From NCBI GenBank assembly GCA_023398955.1, contig JAEWRL010000033.1, forward strand, positions 1 through 64,000: 64,000 nt of DNA, read 5' to 3'. Numbering within the stretch: the first letter of the stretch is position 1; every line of letters starts with the position of its first letter. This DNA is from Pseudomonadota bacterium (GTDB lineage Bacteria; Myxococcota_A; Polyangia; Polyangiales; Polyangiaceae). Below are positions 45,218-53,173 of the stretch, in pieces. The notes below the pieces were generated by a model that was not told the origin of the DNA, did no database searches, and saw nothing but the letters and a program-made list of their open reading frames with translations. Both the position numbers and the translations under genes were made by a program.

Positions 45218-45640
45218 ATGCAACAGACCACGGACCCAACCGCGGCCAGCGAACGCGCCTTGGGCTCAGCGCCGCCCACGCCAAAAACCGCGGAGACGGG
45301 GGGCGCGTCGACAGCGCACGGGCCCTCCTCGGAGGAGCTCTCGGAGAACGCCAGCCCCGGCGGATGTCTCGTGCGTCTCACTTGGCTCATGTTCGGGCAC
45401 GTCGCCCTGGTCACCTTCGCGGCACTGATCCTGAAGAACGATCCCCCCCTCTTGTCCGTGATGAGCGTCGCCTATTGGGGCGTCGTGCTAGTCATCGTCG
45501 CCGCGCGGTACCTCGATATCGTGCATCTCGACGGCACCACGGCCGACGGTGACCCGGCCACCCGTCGCGATCTGCACCGCTTCTCGGCCGTGACGGTCAC
45601 GGTCGCAGCCGTGCTTTGGGCGGCCGTGCACGTCCTGTAG
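45218..45640 (+). CDS. Small three-helix membrane protein of unknown function
   Basis: Predicted 140-residue inner-membrane protein. ATG 45218 is preceded by GGAGAG. Residues 1-50 are polar, Thr/Ala/Ser/Glu-rich. Three hydrophobic segments follow: LVRLTWLMFGHVALVTFAALIL, LLSVMSVAYWGVVLVIVAARYLDIV and FSAVTVTVAAVLWAAVHVL. A conserved-looking loop HLDGTTADGDPATRRDLHRF separates the last two. I do not recognise a family. It is divergent from dinB. A cation-pump accessory or DUF-type protein is possible. Confidence 0.6.
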   Translation: MQQTTDPTAASERALGSAPPTPKTAETGGASTAHGPSSEELSENASPGGCLVRLTWLMFGHVALVTFAALILKNDPPLLSVMSVAYWGVVLVIVAARYLDIVHLDGTTADGDPATRRDLHRFSAVTVTVAAVLWAAVHVL

Positions 45641-45875
45641 CCCAAACCCGGCGGCGCCGGAACCAAAGAGGACGCTGGCAATCAGCGGTCAGCGATCAGA
45701 GCAAGTCAGGCGAATGCAGGCGAATGGGAGCTTGGCGGTTACTGGCTGATTCCTGACCGCGGATAATATGGAAGGCACTGAAGAGAATGCTGCCGGTAGT
45801 GGTCAAGAATGAAGCGCTAAGGGACTCACGGCCCGTAGCGCACGGCAGTACCGGATCGAGCGCATCCGTTCGACA

Positions 45876-46373
45876 CTAAGCAACGTCCTCGACGACGTAC
45901 TCCCGCGGGCCCTGAGGAAGCTGGACCTCGAAGGCCTCTCCGCAGTCCTTGCCAACAAGATGGCGGCCGAGCGGCGCGCCGAGGGTGACCGTCGTCACAA
46001 CTAGCTCGCCTGCGGACAACTGGAACCCACCCGCGGTCGGCAGGAGCCAATAGTACTCAATTTCCCCCTCCTCGGCGCGAAGCGCAACGAGCGCTGTCGA
46101 CTGCACGGCGTGCGCGGAGTCGAAGCGTCGCGGCTCGAGGCTCGACAACACGGCCCGGACCTCCTGCAGCTCTCCTACCCGGCGCGCCTGGCCACGTGCC
46201 AGATAAGACGATTCGAGCGCACGCGTGTCTTTGTCGTTCTCGGGCCGGCTCTCTTCATGCGTGGCGCCGTCCATGGCAGCTCTCTGAGCAGCCTGCACCT
46301 GAGCCACTTCCCGGTCGACAATCTCGATGAGCTGCGTGAGCAGCATACGCTTATCCACGTCCCGCAGGTTCAT
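45876..46373 (-). CDS. GreA/GreB-family elongation factor-like protein
   Basis: Predicted 165-residue cytoplasmic protein with an N-terminal coiled coil (about 1-80) and a C-terminal FKBP-like Gre domain. The coil contains THEESRPENDKDTRALESSYLARGQARRVGELQ, the pattern of a GreAB sub-group distinct from housekeeping GreA. The C-domain has FQLSAGELVVTTVTLGAPLGRHLVGKDCGEAFEVQLPQGPREYVVEDV, with the PLGRxLxGKxxGE motif. It may enter the RNA polymerase secondary channel; whether it stimulates transcript cleavage is unknown. AAGGAG lies 11 bases before ATG 46373. The 235 bp between it and the previous gene shows only scattered short repeats of GGTCAG. Confidence 0.8.
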   Translation of the reverse strand: MNLRDVDKRMLLTQLIEIVDREVAQVQAAQRAAMDGATHEESRPENDKDTRALESSYLARGQARRVGELQEVRAVLSSLEPRRFDSAHAVQSTALVALRAEEGEIEYYWLLPTAGGFQLSAGELVVTTVTLGAPLGRHLVGKDCGEAFEVQLPQGPREYVVEDVA

Positions 46374-46652
46374 ATGCCCTGGAGCTCCTTCTCGTGTTCA
46401 TCTGATATACGCCATTTCGCCGAACGCTCCCAGGACTTCCAGCGGCTCACGGCGCGCGAAAGGTGTCGCCTCGCCCGGCCGTCGCCGCGAGAACCCTGGC
46501 GCGGCCCGTGCAAGAACCCTGTTGTCGAGATTCGTGCACCAGCATTTTCGGGGTGCGCTGCATTTCCCATACCGAGCAGACACTCCGGACGAGAACCCAG
46601 GGTTTCTCCAGCGCGCCTCGACAGCCACGCCCGAGCGTTCGATGCTTCAGGC

Positions 46653-47603
46653 ATGGGTATGCTCATCGATGGCAAGTGGTCGACGCAATGGTACGAGCCG
46701 GACGAGGACGGACGCTTCGTTCGCGGCCAGACGCGGTTTCGAAGCAGCGTGAGCCGCTGCAGCTCCTCGGAGTTTCCCGTAGAGAGCGGTCGCTACCACC
46801 TCTACGTCTCCCTTGCCTGCCCTTGGGCTCACCGCACCCTGCTCATGCGGCGACTGCGAAAGCTAGAGGGGGTTCTCGGTCTCAGCATCGTCGACCCCTA
46901 CATGGGCGAGGATGGCTGGTGCTTCTCGGAGATGCTCCCGGAGCCGCTCTACGGGGCGCGGTGCCTGCGGGAGCTCTATACGCGGGCACAAGAGGACTAT
47001 ACCGGGAGGGTCACCGTCCCGGTGTTATGGGATAGGAAGCAAGAGACCATCGTGAACAACGAATCGCGAGAGATCATGCGAATGCTCGATGTCGAGTTCG
47101 CCGAATACGGCGACAGCAGCGTCTCGTTCCTGCCCACTGGAAAAGCCAAAGACGTTGACACCCTGATCGCCGCCATCTACGAGCCCATCAATAACGGGGT
47201 GTACCGGGCTGGGTTCGCGACCACACAGACCGCTTACGAGGAAGCCGTGGCAGAGCTGTTCGCAGCACTCGATCACTACGACCGCCGCCTCGGGCAGCAG
47301 CGCTACCTTCTCGGCAACACGATTACAGAGGCCGACTGGTGCCTCTTTACGACGCTGTTCCGCTTCGATCCCGTATACCACTACCACTTCAAGTGCAATC
47401 AGCGCCGTCTTCGCGACTACCCAAACCTATGGGGCTACGTCTGTGACCTCTATCAGGTACCCGGAGTCCGAGAAACCTGCAACCTGGAGCACATCAAGCG
47501 CCACTACTTCTGTAGCCATGAAGGCATCAATCCACAGCGCATCGTTCCAGTTGGCCCCGAGATCGACTACGACGCGCCCCACGAGCGTGGCAGGTTCGAA
47601 TGA
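46653..47603 (+). CDS. Glutathionyl-hydroquinone reductase (xi-class GST)
   Basis: Predicted cytoplasmic enzyme reducing glutathionyl-(hydro)quinones with glutathione (YqjG/PcpF family). The catalytic Cys56 is in YHLYVSLACPWAHRTL, the family hallmark; VPVLWDRKQETIVNNESREIMRML is the GSH-binding ESxxI-type region. The C-domain has NNGVYRAGFATTQTAYEEAVAELFAALDHYDRRLGQQRYLLGNTITEADWCLFTTLFRFDPVYHYHFKCNQRRL and the closing YFCSHEGINPQRIVPVGP. 316 residues from ATG 46653; a second ATG two codons on is equally possible. A role in detoxifying quinones, perhaps from lignocellulose aromatics, is inference. Confidence 0.93.
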   Translation: MGMLIDGKWSTQWYEPDEDGRFVRGQTRFRSSVSRCSSSEFPVESGRYHLYVSLACPWAHRTLLMRRLRKLEGVLGLSIVDPYMGEDGWCFSEMLPEPLYGARCLRELYTRAQEDYTGRVTVPVLWDRKQETIVNNESREIMRMLDVEFAEYGDSSVSFLPTGKAKDVDTLIAAIYEPINNGVYRAGFATTQTAYEEAVAELFAALDHYDRRLGQQRYLLGNTITEADWCLFTTLFRFDPVYHYHFKCNQRRLRDYPNLWGYVCDLYQVPGVRETCNLEHIKRHYFCSHEGINPQRIVPVGPEIDYDAPHERGRFE

Positions 47604-47720
47604 GTGGCACCAGCGCTCGCGGCCACGCCAACAACCGCAACCCGTGTGGCAGATCGCCACATCTAACCTGTCGGTATTGAGGCACTCGCCCCTGGCCTCG
47701 GTCTTGCGTTGCCGTCCGTC

Positions 47721-49349
47721 ATGCCAGAACAGCATCAGTCGCGCAGCCAGGCGGCAGGCGCCGCGCCTAGCGGGAGCTGCACCCAAACAGCAGTGGTGAG
47801 CTTCGAGGAGCTAAGGGGCGCTCTCGCGGCCTGGGCGGAGACGGTCCACGAGACCCATATATCGCTTGTGTACCTCCGAGGCGAGGACGCCTTCAAGCTC
47901 AAGAAGCCCGTGGACCTCGGGTTCTTGGATTTCTCCAGCGCAGAGCGCCGCCGTGTGGCTTGCGAAGCCGAAGTGCAGCTGAACGGCCGCCTCTCGAAGG
48001 ATGTCTACCACGGGGTGCTGCCCGTGACCCGCGACCGCAATGGCAACATTCGCCCCGGCGGCGAGGGCCCCGTCATCGACTGGGTCGTGCACATGCGGCG
48101 GCTTCGCGACGAGAACCGCGCGGACCTGCTCCTCGAGCGTGGTGAGCTCGCCCACGACGACATCTCGACCATGGCGGCAACAATCTCCGAGTTCCATCGT
48201 AAGGCCCGCTGCGATGCGGCCACCCAGCACTACGGGGAGCCATCCGTGGTCGAGGATAACGTCAAGGAGAACTTCGAGCAGACTCGGAGTTCGATCCATC
48301 GGTACCTCCCGGGCCCCAGAGCGAAAGAGCTGGAGGCTTGGCAACGCGAATTCCTGAGAACCAACGGCGAGACGCTCTCCGGGCGTGCCGCGGCAGGCCA
48401 TTCGCGCGACGGTCACGGAGACCTGCGCCTCGAGCACTTCTACCTGGAGCCGACAGGTATGAACGTCATCGACTGCATCGAGTTCAACGAGCGCTTCCGG
48501 TTCGGCGACACCTGTGCCGACCTTGCGTTCCTGGCCATGGACCTGCGCTGGCGGGGGCGTCCGGATCTCTCGGAACACCTCCTCGCACAGTACGCCAGCG
48601 ACAGCGGGGATTTCGGACTCTACCGCGTCATCGATTTCTACGAGAGCTATCGCGCGCACGTTCGGGCCAAGGTCGCCGCGATGATCGCAGAGGACGATTC
48701 CTTCGAAGAGGAAACCAGACGGAGCGCCGCAGCCGAAGCCCGCCGCTATTACGCATTGGCTTTGGCGGAGAAGCGACGGGGCAACTCGGTCGCGCCTGCC
48801 ATCATCGCCGTCGGCGGCATCATCGGTGCGGGAAAGTCCACACTCGCCAATGCGCTGCAGGCGGAGCTGTGCGTACCCGTCGTCAGCACAGACCGCGTGC
48901 GCAAACAGATGCAAGGGATTCCGGAAGACACCAATCAGAGGGCTTCGGCGTTCGAGGGCCAATACAGGCCAGCGCGCACGGCTCGGGTCTATGAGGCGGT
49001 CCTCGAAGCCGCCGAGGCGATCATCGCGTCTGGGCGCACGGTGATTCTGGATGCCTCTTTCCGCGAGAGCGAGATGAGGCTACGCGCCCGTGACCTCGCG
49101 CGCCAACACGGCGCGCGTTTCTGCTTCGTGGAAGCGCGCGCGAGCCATGACACGTGCAGATCCCGACTCGTGGAGCGGGCGAGACGAGGCAAGGGGCCGA
49201 GCGATGCTTCGGTCGAGCTCTTCGATGTCCTGGCAGCGGGCTGGCAGCCACCACGCGAGCTATCACCCGGCGAGCATGTCGTCGTGGACACGGAGCGACC
49301 TCCAGCACAGGTCGCCCATGGTCTGCTATCGCGGTTGTCGCTCTCGTGA
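47721..49349 (+). CDS. APH-like/P-loop kinase fusion protein
   Basis: Predicted 542-residue cytoplasmic protein with two modules. Residues about 20-340 are an aminoglycoside-phosphotransferase-like domain: DAFKLKKPVDLGFLDFSSAERRR, then GHGDLRLEHFYLEPTGMNVIDCIEFNERFRFGDTCADLAFLAMDLRWRG (catalytic HGDLRxEH and metal-binding D). Residues about 360-542 are a small AAA_33 nucleotide kinase: AIIAVGGIIGAGKSTLANAL (Walker A), STDRVRKQMQG, VILDASFRE and a lid with RSRLVERARR. This fusion is a known but uncharacterised family. ATG 47721 is chosen over a TTG four codons earlier. Natural substrates are unknown; antibiotic resistance should not be assumed. Confidence 0.87.
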   Translation: MPEQHQSRSQAAGAAPSGSCTQTAVVSFEELRGALAAWAETVHETHISLVYLRGEDAFKLKKPVDLGFLDFSSAERRRVACEAEVQLNGRLSKDVYHGVLPVTRDRNGNIRPGGEGPVIDWVVHMRRLRDENRADLLLERGELAHDDISTMAATISEFHRKARCDAATQHYGEPSVVEDNVKENFEQTRSSIHRYLPGPRAKELEAWQREFLRTNGETLSGRAAAGHSRDGHGDLRLEHFYLEPTGMNVIDCIEFNERFRFGDTCADLAFLAMDLRWRGRPDLSEHLLAQYASDSGDFGLYRVIDFYESYRAHVRAKVAAMIAEDDSFEEETRRSAAAEARRYYALALAEKRRGNSVAPAIIAVGGIIGAGKSTLANALQAELCVPVVSTDRVRKQMQGIPEDTNQRASAFEGQYRPARTARVYEAVLEAAEAIIASGRTVILDASFRESEMRLRARDLARQHGARFCFVEARASHDTCRSRLVERARRGKGPSDASVELFDVLAAGWQPPRELSPGEHVVVDTERPPAQVAHGLLSRLSLS

Positions 49350-49891
49350 TCCTGCCCAGCTCCGCGTCGCCAGAGGGACCCCACAACGCAGCAAGGGTTA
49401 CGGAGAGAGGCTCTCTCGAGACGCTGGTTCATCAGTCTTGCGTCCTGGCACATCCGGAACCCAGTCGGCGTGTCGCTGACTCTGGAACCTGACGACTCGC
49501 CGCAGCGCACCGAGGGCGCCAGCGCATTCGCCTCCTGTCTGACGCAAGATCTGACGCGAGACGGACGCCACCAGCGTTGACGGCTCCCTGCGAGAAGAGC
49601 ACTCTGTGGTTCACCACGGCGCGGGGAACTGGCGTGGTCAGAAGCACAGCACATTCCGTTTCAGAGGAAGCATATCCTGAAGACTTGCTCGCGTTCGCGA
49701 CGTGAGCTCTGCGAGGTCGTCGGTGGCAGAGTGTCCGGCACAGGGATTCTGCGCCGGTCGAGCCATGGCAGTCGTCGAGCTACTCGCTGGAGGCGCACCC
49801 AAGAAGTGCTGTGCGGGCCCTTTCCGCAGCGCCATGAGCCGGGCCTCCCCCGACACAATGTCGAGGGTCGATGAGAAAGAAGGAGAGTCAG
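49350..49891. other. Gene-free stretch
   Basis: About 540 bp with no supported gene. Short frames on both strands have no conserved content. The right part should contain the promoter for the lipoprotein at 49892. No strong hairpin or repeat was seen. Confidence 0.4.
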
Positions 49892-50725
49892 ATGCACATT
49901 CACAAGACATCCCTCGTTTGTCGTACAGGTGCTGCGTTGGGATTCGCTCTACTCGCAGGGGGCTGCGCCGTCGAAGCGATGGACGAGACCGCTGGGAATA
50001 AGGTGCAGATCGAGGACGAAGCCAGTGCCGCTGACTTCGAGTACGCCCCGGAAGACGACGGCGCTCCCGTGGAGAAGGAGGTGCTTGAGCAAGACCTCAC
50101 CGCGAAAGGCTCCTGGAGCCAAGACGTGAACCGCGGAAGGGTCTTTCATGCCCAGGTCCCCGTAGCGGCGGGGCAGACGGTCACCTGCAGCACGACCCAG
50201 AACGGCGCCGCCATGGACACCGTGATGGCGCTCTTGTGGCGCTACGATGGCTACACGGGCGGCGTGTGCGATCCACAGTGTAGGCATCAGGCTCGCTTCT
50301 CCACAATGGCGATTGACGACGACAGCGGGCCAGACCTCTATTCGCAGCTCACCTGGACGAACTCCGGCAATGCCGACACCTACCAGCTGGTCGTCTGGGG
50401 CTATGGCAGCTCGCGAGGGGTGACCAATGTAACTTGCACCCGGTCGGGCGGCACCACGTTGACCTGGAACGACCAGAGCATCAATGGCGGCTCGCTGGCA
50501 TACTGGGGCTGTGATCAAGGCCAGGCGCACACGACCAGCGCGGACGGCGGCGACCCCATCCTCTACGCAATCGATCCAACCGTCGGCGGCGGGAACGGGT
50601 ACTGGAACGACGACGAGGTCGGCGGCTCGAGTCTGCAGTCCAAACTGACGAGCCTCTCCAACGCATCCCTGTGGTACGTCATGGGTGGTTACAGCACCGG
50701 CACCACCACCCTCCATTGCCCGTGA
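49892..50725 (+). CDS. Lipoprotein with PPC-like domain
   Basis: Predicted surface lipoprotein of 277 residues. AAGGAG lies seven bases before ATG 49892; the signal ends in a LAGGC lipobox. Residues 30-75 are acidic (EDEASAADFEYAPEDDGAPVEKE). The middle (about 75-180) resembles a pre-peptidase C-terminal (PPC) beta-sandwich: KGSWSQDVNRGRVFHAQVPVAAGQTVTCSTT, MDTVMALLWRYDGYTGG, AIDDDSGPDLYSQLTWTNSGNADTYQLVVWGYGSSRG. The remainder is Gly/Ser/Thr-rich with a Cys pair. PPC domains normally sit on secreted hydrolases, but no catalytic domain is present. Function unknown. Confidence 0.65.
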   Translation: MHIHKTSLVCRTGAALGFALLAGGCAVEAMDETAGNKVQIEDEASAADFEYAPEDDGAPVEKEVLEQDLTAKGSWSQDVNRGRVFHAQVPVAAGQTVTCSTTQNGAAMDTVMALLWRYDGYTGGVCDPQCRHQARFSTMAIDDDSGPDLYSQLTWTNSGNADTYQLVVWGYGSSRGVTNVTCTRSGGTTLTWNDQSINGGSLAYWGCDQGQAHTTSADGGDPILYAIDPTVGGGNGYWNDDEVGGSSLQSKLTSLSNASLWYVMGGYSTGTTTLHCP

Positions 50726-50780
50726 GTGGGGCTCACGCCGCCGGCCCGAGCACGGCGCTCGGCTAGGCGACGTTTGGGAG

Positions 50781-50811
50781 CGAAGGTGGTGCCGTCGTAG
50801 CGCCACCTTCG
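50781..50811. terminator. Bidirectional terminator candidate
   Basis: CGAAGGTGG (50781-50789) and CCACCTTCG (50803-50811) form a 9-bp stem with a 13-base loop between convergent genes. GTTTACC follows on the + strand. It is 56 bp past the PPC-like lipoprotein stop and 10 bp past the stop of the dikinase-like gene. Confidence 0.55.
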
Positions 50812-50820
50812 GTTTACCCG

Positions 50821-53163
50821 CTACTGGGCGCTTAGGTAGGGGCGCACCTGTTTGGCGACGATGCGGCCGTCCCTCGTCACATCCACCTCTATATCGAGGG
50901 CCAAATCCTCGATGTCCTCGTAGACCGTCGTGGCGAAGTGGTCCTGAAGCTGGAAAAGCATGCTCGCGAGTTCGCCCACGCCCGCCTCGGACCACAGGCT
51001 CTCGCCTCCGCTTGCCAAGGAGGATGGCTGCACCAGGGTGAGCGCGCTCGGCAGGGAGTCTTCACTGCGTCGGAAGCTCAGAATCTCGGGAGTGGCCGAT
51101 GGATCGGCGGGACGCGCGACGCCGATCTCCCCGGCTTGACTCACTATGCGATAAATGGGTTCGGCTGCCCTAGGCTCCAGATTCGTGAGAGCGACGGCTT
51201 CCAACTGCTCGCCAACGAAGGCTGGGTGCACGGCGAGGCCCATGAAGACGCGCCGGTGATCGATCCCGTAGTATTCCCGGTCGTCGAAGGCCCGCTCGTT
51301 CCAGAGGCTCGCCCAGACACGACGTATCGCGTGCACTGCGCTCTTTTCCTCCGTGAGATCCTCCTCCAGGTCTTCAATGATGTCGGTCAGGTAGATACGC
51401 TCGGGGTGAGCAGCAAGCTCGGCTTGGCGCCGCATCAGTTCGTCCCGGAGGTACGCCTCCTGGTCGGGTTGAAGACATGCCGAAGGTCCTGCGCTGTCCC
51501 CGTCCAGGTCATCGGCGAGACAGCCACTGCGCGAGTCATAGAGCCCTGCTCCGGACACCTCGGGAAGGTCTTCCGCATTGGTGCTGCTCCGAAAGCGCAA
51601 ACGCGTCGTGAGCCCCGCCTCACCATAGCTGCTCAGCACCGCCTCCTCTAGGGCCTGGACGAAGTCGGGGAGCAACGCAGCCGAGCGCACACGGTCCCGG
51701 AGCGCGTCGAGACGACGCGCCTTGTAGGTGGCGTCTGTGCGCACGAGGGGCTCACCCAGCAGCGCCTCCACCTCCACCGCGAGCCCGCGTTCGCCCATGA
51801 AGTCCGCGTAAGCTCGGAGCGGGATCGCGAAGCCCTCGACGCGGCTGTCCGGGGGCAAGACGCGAGTGAGCTCTCCAAGATTGCTTGCCTTGCTTCCAAA
51901 CGCACCTGCGTCGGAGGCGCGTAGGTCGTCGAACGGCGTGAGGGCGTCGCGCTCGAGATCGAGGGGCGGCTCTCCGATCTCGGGTTGGCGCTCTCGCCAG
52001 AACGCTTCGGCCTCATCGAGGCGAGCCGGCTCGATCTCGACGCTCGTTCCCTCGGCGATGATACGAACCAGGCTCCCGGTCAGCGCCGAGAGCGCCACGT
52101 TGCTCGAGATGGCGGGAACGGATGCGCTCGGGACACCCTTCTCTCGCAGCCTCAAGTTGACATGGCTCGCCTGACTCTGCGGGTTCTCCGTAACGAGCCC
52201 GGCGACCAGACCCAGGTCGTTCGGCGCCGTCTCTGTGACGAGCACGTCACGCGGTCCGATCCCGTCCAGACCCGCTCCCTGCGTGAGGAGCTTCAAGTAC
52301 CCATAGCCCTCTCCCTCGCTGTAGGTCTCCGCGACGAGCCCTGAGCGCAGCGCTGCCGGCTCGATCACGGCCACCCCAGCCGCTCGGAGCTCGTCGGCCA
52401 TACCCTCCACAGCCTGGGCCTGAGCGGCGCCGTCCGGCATGAAGACGAGCCAGTCGGCAGCGAAGCCGATGCAGTCCTTGAGACGCTGATCCGCCTCGAC
52501 GACATCCTGCACGGTGAGAAGCTCACTCGGCGACGACTCGCTGTAGACGACATAGGCGAGAACACCGAGATTGCCGCTGACGGGGTGCTGGGTGGCGGGG
52601 GAGAGCTTCAGGCCGCCGCCCCACGCCACGCGGCTGGTGCGCCGCAGGACCATGTCGGCGTATCGCTCGGAGGCGAGAGTCGAATATTCGGGGAAGGTGC
52701 GCAGGAACTGCAGGTGGTAGGGGTACTTTGCCGTGTTCTGAAATAGGCACGATGCTCCACCGAAAACAGCAGGCGGTTCCACGCCATCCACGATCGCGAG
52801 GTACTTCACCTCCGCTCCAGCGCCGGAGAGCGCTGCATAGTGGTCGCGCGACGGCAAGCTCGTGAGGGAGTCGACGGAGCCTATGGGTCCTGTGCCGCCG
52901 CCGGCACTCGTGCCTCCCATCGAACCGCTGACACCGGCGGCCCCCGCTGCGCTCATCCCCGCTACCCCCGCGACCCCAGCCGCGCTCGTGCCCGCAGCCG
53001 CGGAGCCACCGCCCGCACCCGCAGAGCCAGCGGCGCCCGCAGAGCAGCCGCGCCGCCCGTGACATGGTGAGACGCTCTCGTCGCCGTCCTCGCAGGCGGT
53101 CACAACGCGGGCCGTGACCAGGACGAACAGCGAGTGCATGAAAACTCGCGCGACGGTTCCCAT
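50821..53163 (-). CDS. Secreted lipoprotein with glucan-water-dikinase-like architecture
   Basis: Predicted 780-residue surface lipoprotein. ATG 53163 has GAGG eight bases upstream; the signal ends at a VVTAC lipobox, then a Gly/Ala/Ser stalk to about residue 95. The middle region (100-370) is unassigned but contains DVLVTETAPNDLGLVAGLVTENPQSQASHVNLRLREKGVPSASVPA, resembling a phosphohistidine swivel domain with candidate His334. The C-terminal half is a PPDK ATP-binding domain: AFGSKASNLGELTR, LRFRSSTNAEDLPEVSGAGLYDS, AIRRVWASLWNERAFDDREYYGI, and IVAKQVRPYL. Swivel-before-ATP-binding order is that of glucan water dikinases rather than PEP synthase. Key Arg/Glu/Gln residues of the ATP site are kept. 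ATP supply outside the membrane is a puzzle. Substrate unknown. Confidence 0.75.
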   Translation of the reverse strand: MGTVARVFMHSLFVLVTARVVTACEDGDESVSPCHGRRGCSAGAAGSAGAGGGSAAAGTSAAGVAGVAGMSAAGAAGVSGSMGGTSAGGGTGPIGSVDSLTSLPSRDHYAALSGAGAEVKYLAIVDGVEPPAVFGGASCLFQNTAKYPYHLQFLRTFPEYSTLASERYADMVLRRTSRVAWGGGLKLSPATQHPVSGNLGVLAYVVYSESSPSELLTVQDVVEADQRLKDCIGFAADWLVFMPDGAAQAQAVEGMADELRAAGVAVIEPAALRSGLVAETYSEGEGYGYLKLLTQGAGLDGIGPRDVLVTETAPNDLGLVAGLVTENPQSQASHVNLRLREKGVPSASVPAISSNVALSALTGSLVRIIAEGTSVEIEPARLDEAEAFWRERQPEIGEPPLDLERDALTPFDDLRASDAGAFGSKASNLGELTRVLPPDSRVEGFAIPLRAYADFMGERGLAVEVEALLGEPLVRTDATYKARRLDALRDRVRSAALLPDFVQALEEAVLSSYGEAGLTTRLRFRSSTNAEDLPEVSGAGLYDSRSGCLADDLDGDSAGPSACLQPDQEAYLRDELMRRQAELAAHPERIYLTDIIEDLEEDLTEEKSAVHAIRRVWASLWNERAFDDREYYGIDHRRVFMGLAVHPAFVGEQLEAVALTNLEPRAAEPIYRIVSQAGEIGVARPADPSATPEILSFRRSEDSLPSALTLVQPSSLASGGESLWSEAGVGELASMLFQLQDHFATTVYEDIEDLALDIEVDVTRDGRIVAKQVRPYLSAQ

Positions 53164-53173
53164 CACGGACACC

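Noticed and set aside
45700..45775. GCGGTCAG/CTGACCGC inverted repeat between the small membrane protein and the GreAB-like gene
   Set aside because: Arms are 8 bp and far apart with no further pairing or duplicated flanks; not enough for a mobile element or terminator.
47721..49349. Aminoglycoside resistance gene
   Set aside because: The APH-like domain is part of a known uncharacterised kinase fusion family; nothing indicates antibiotic modification.
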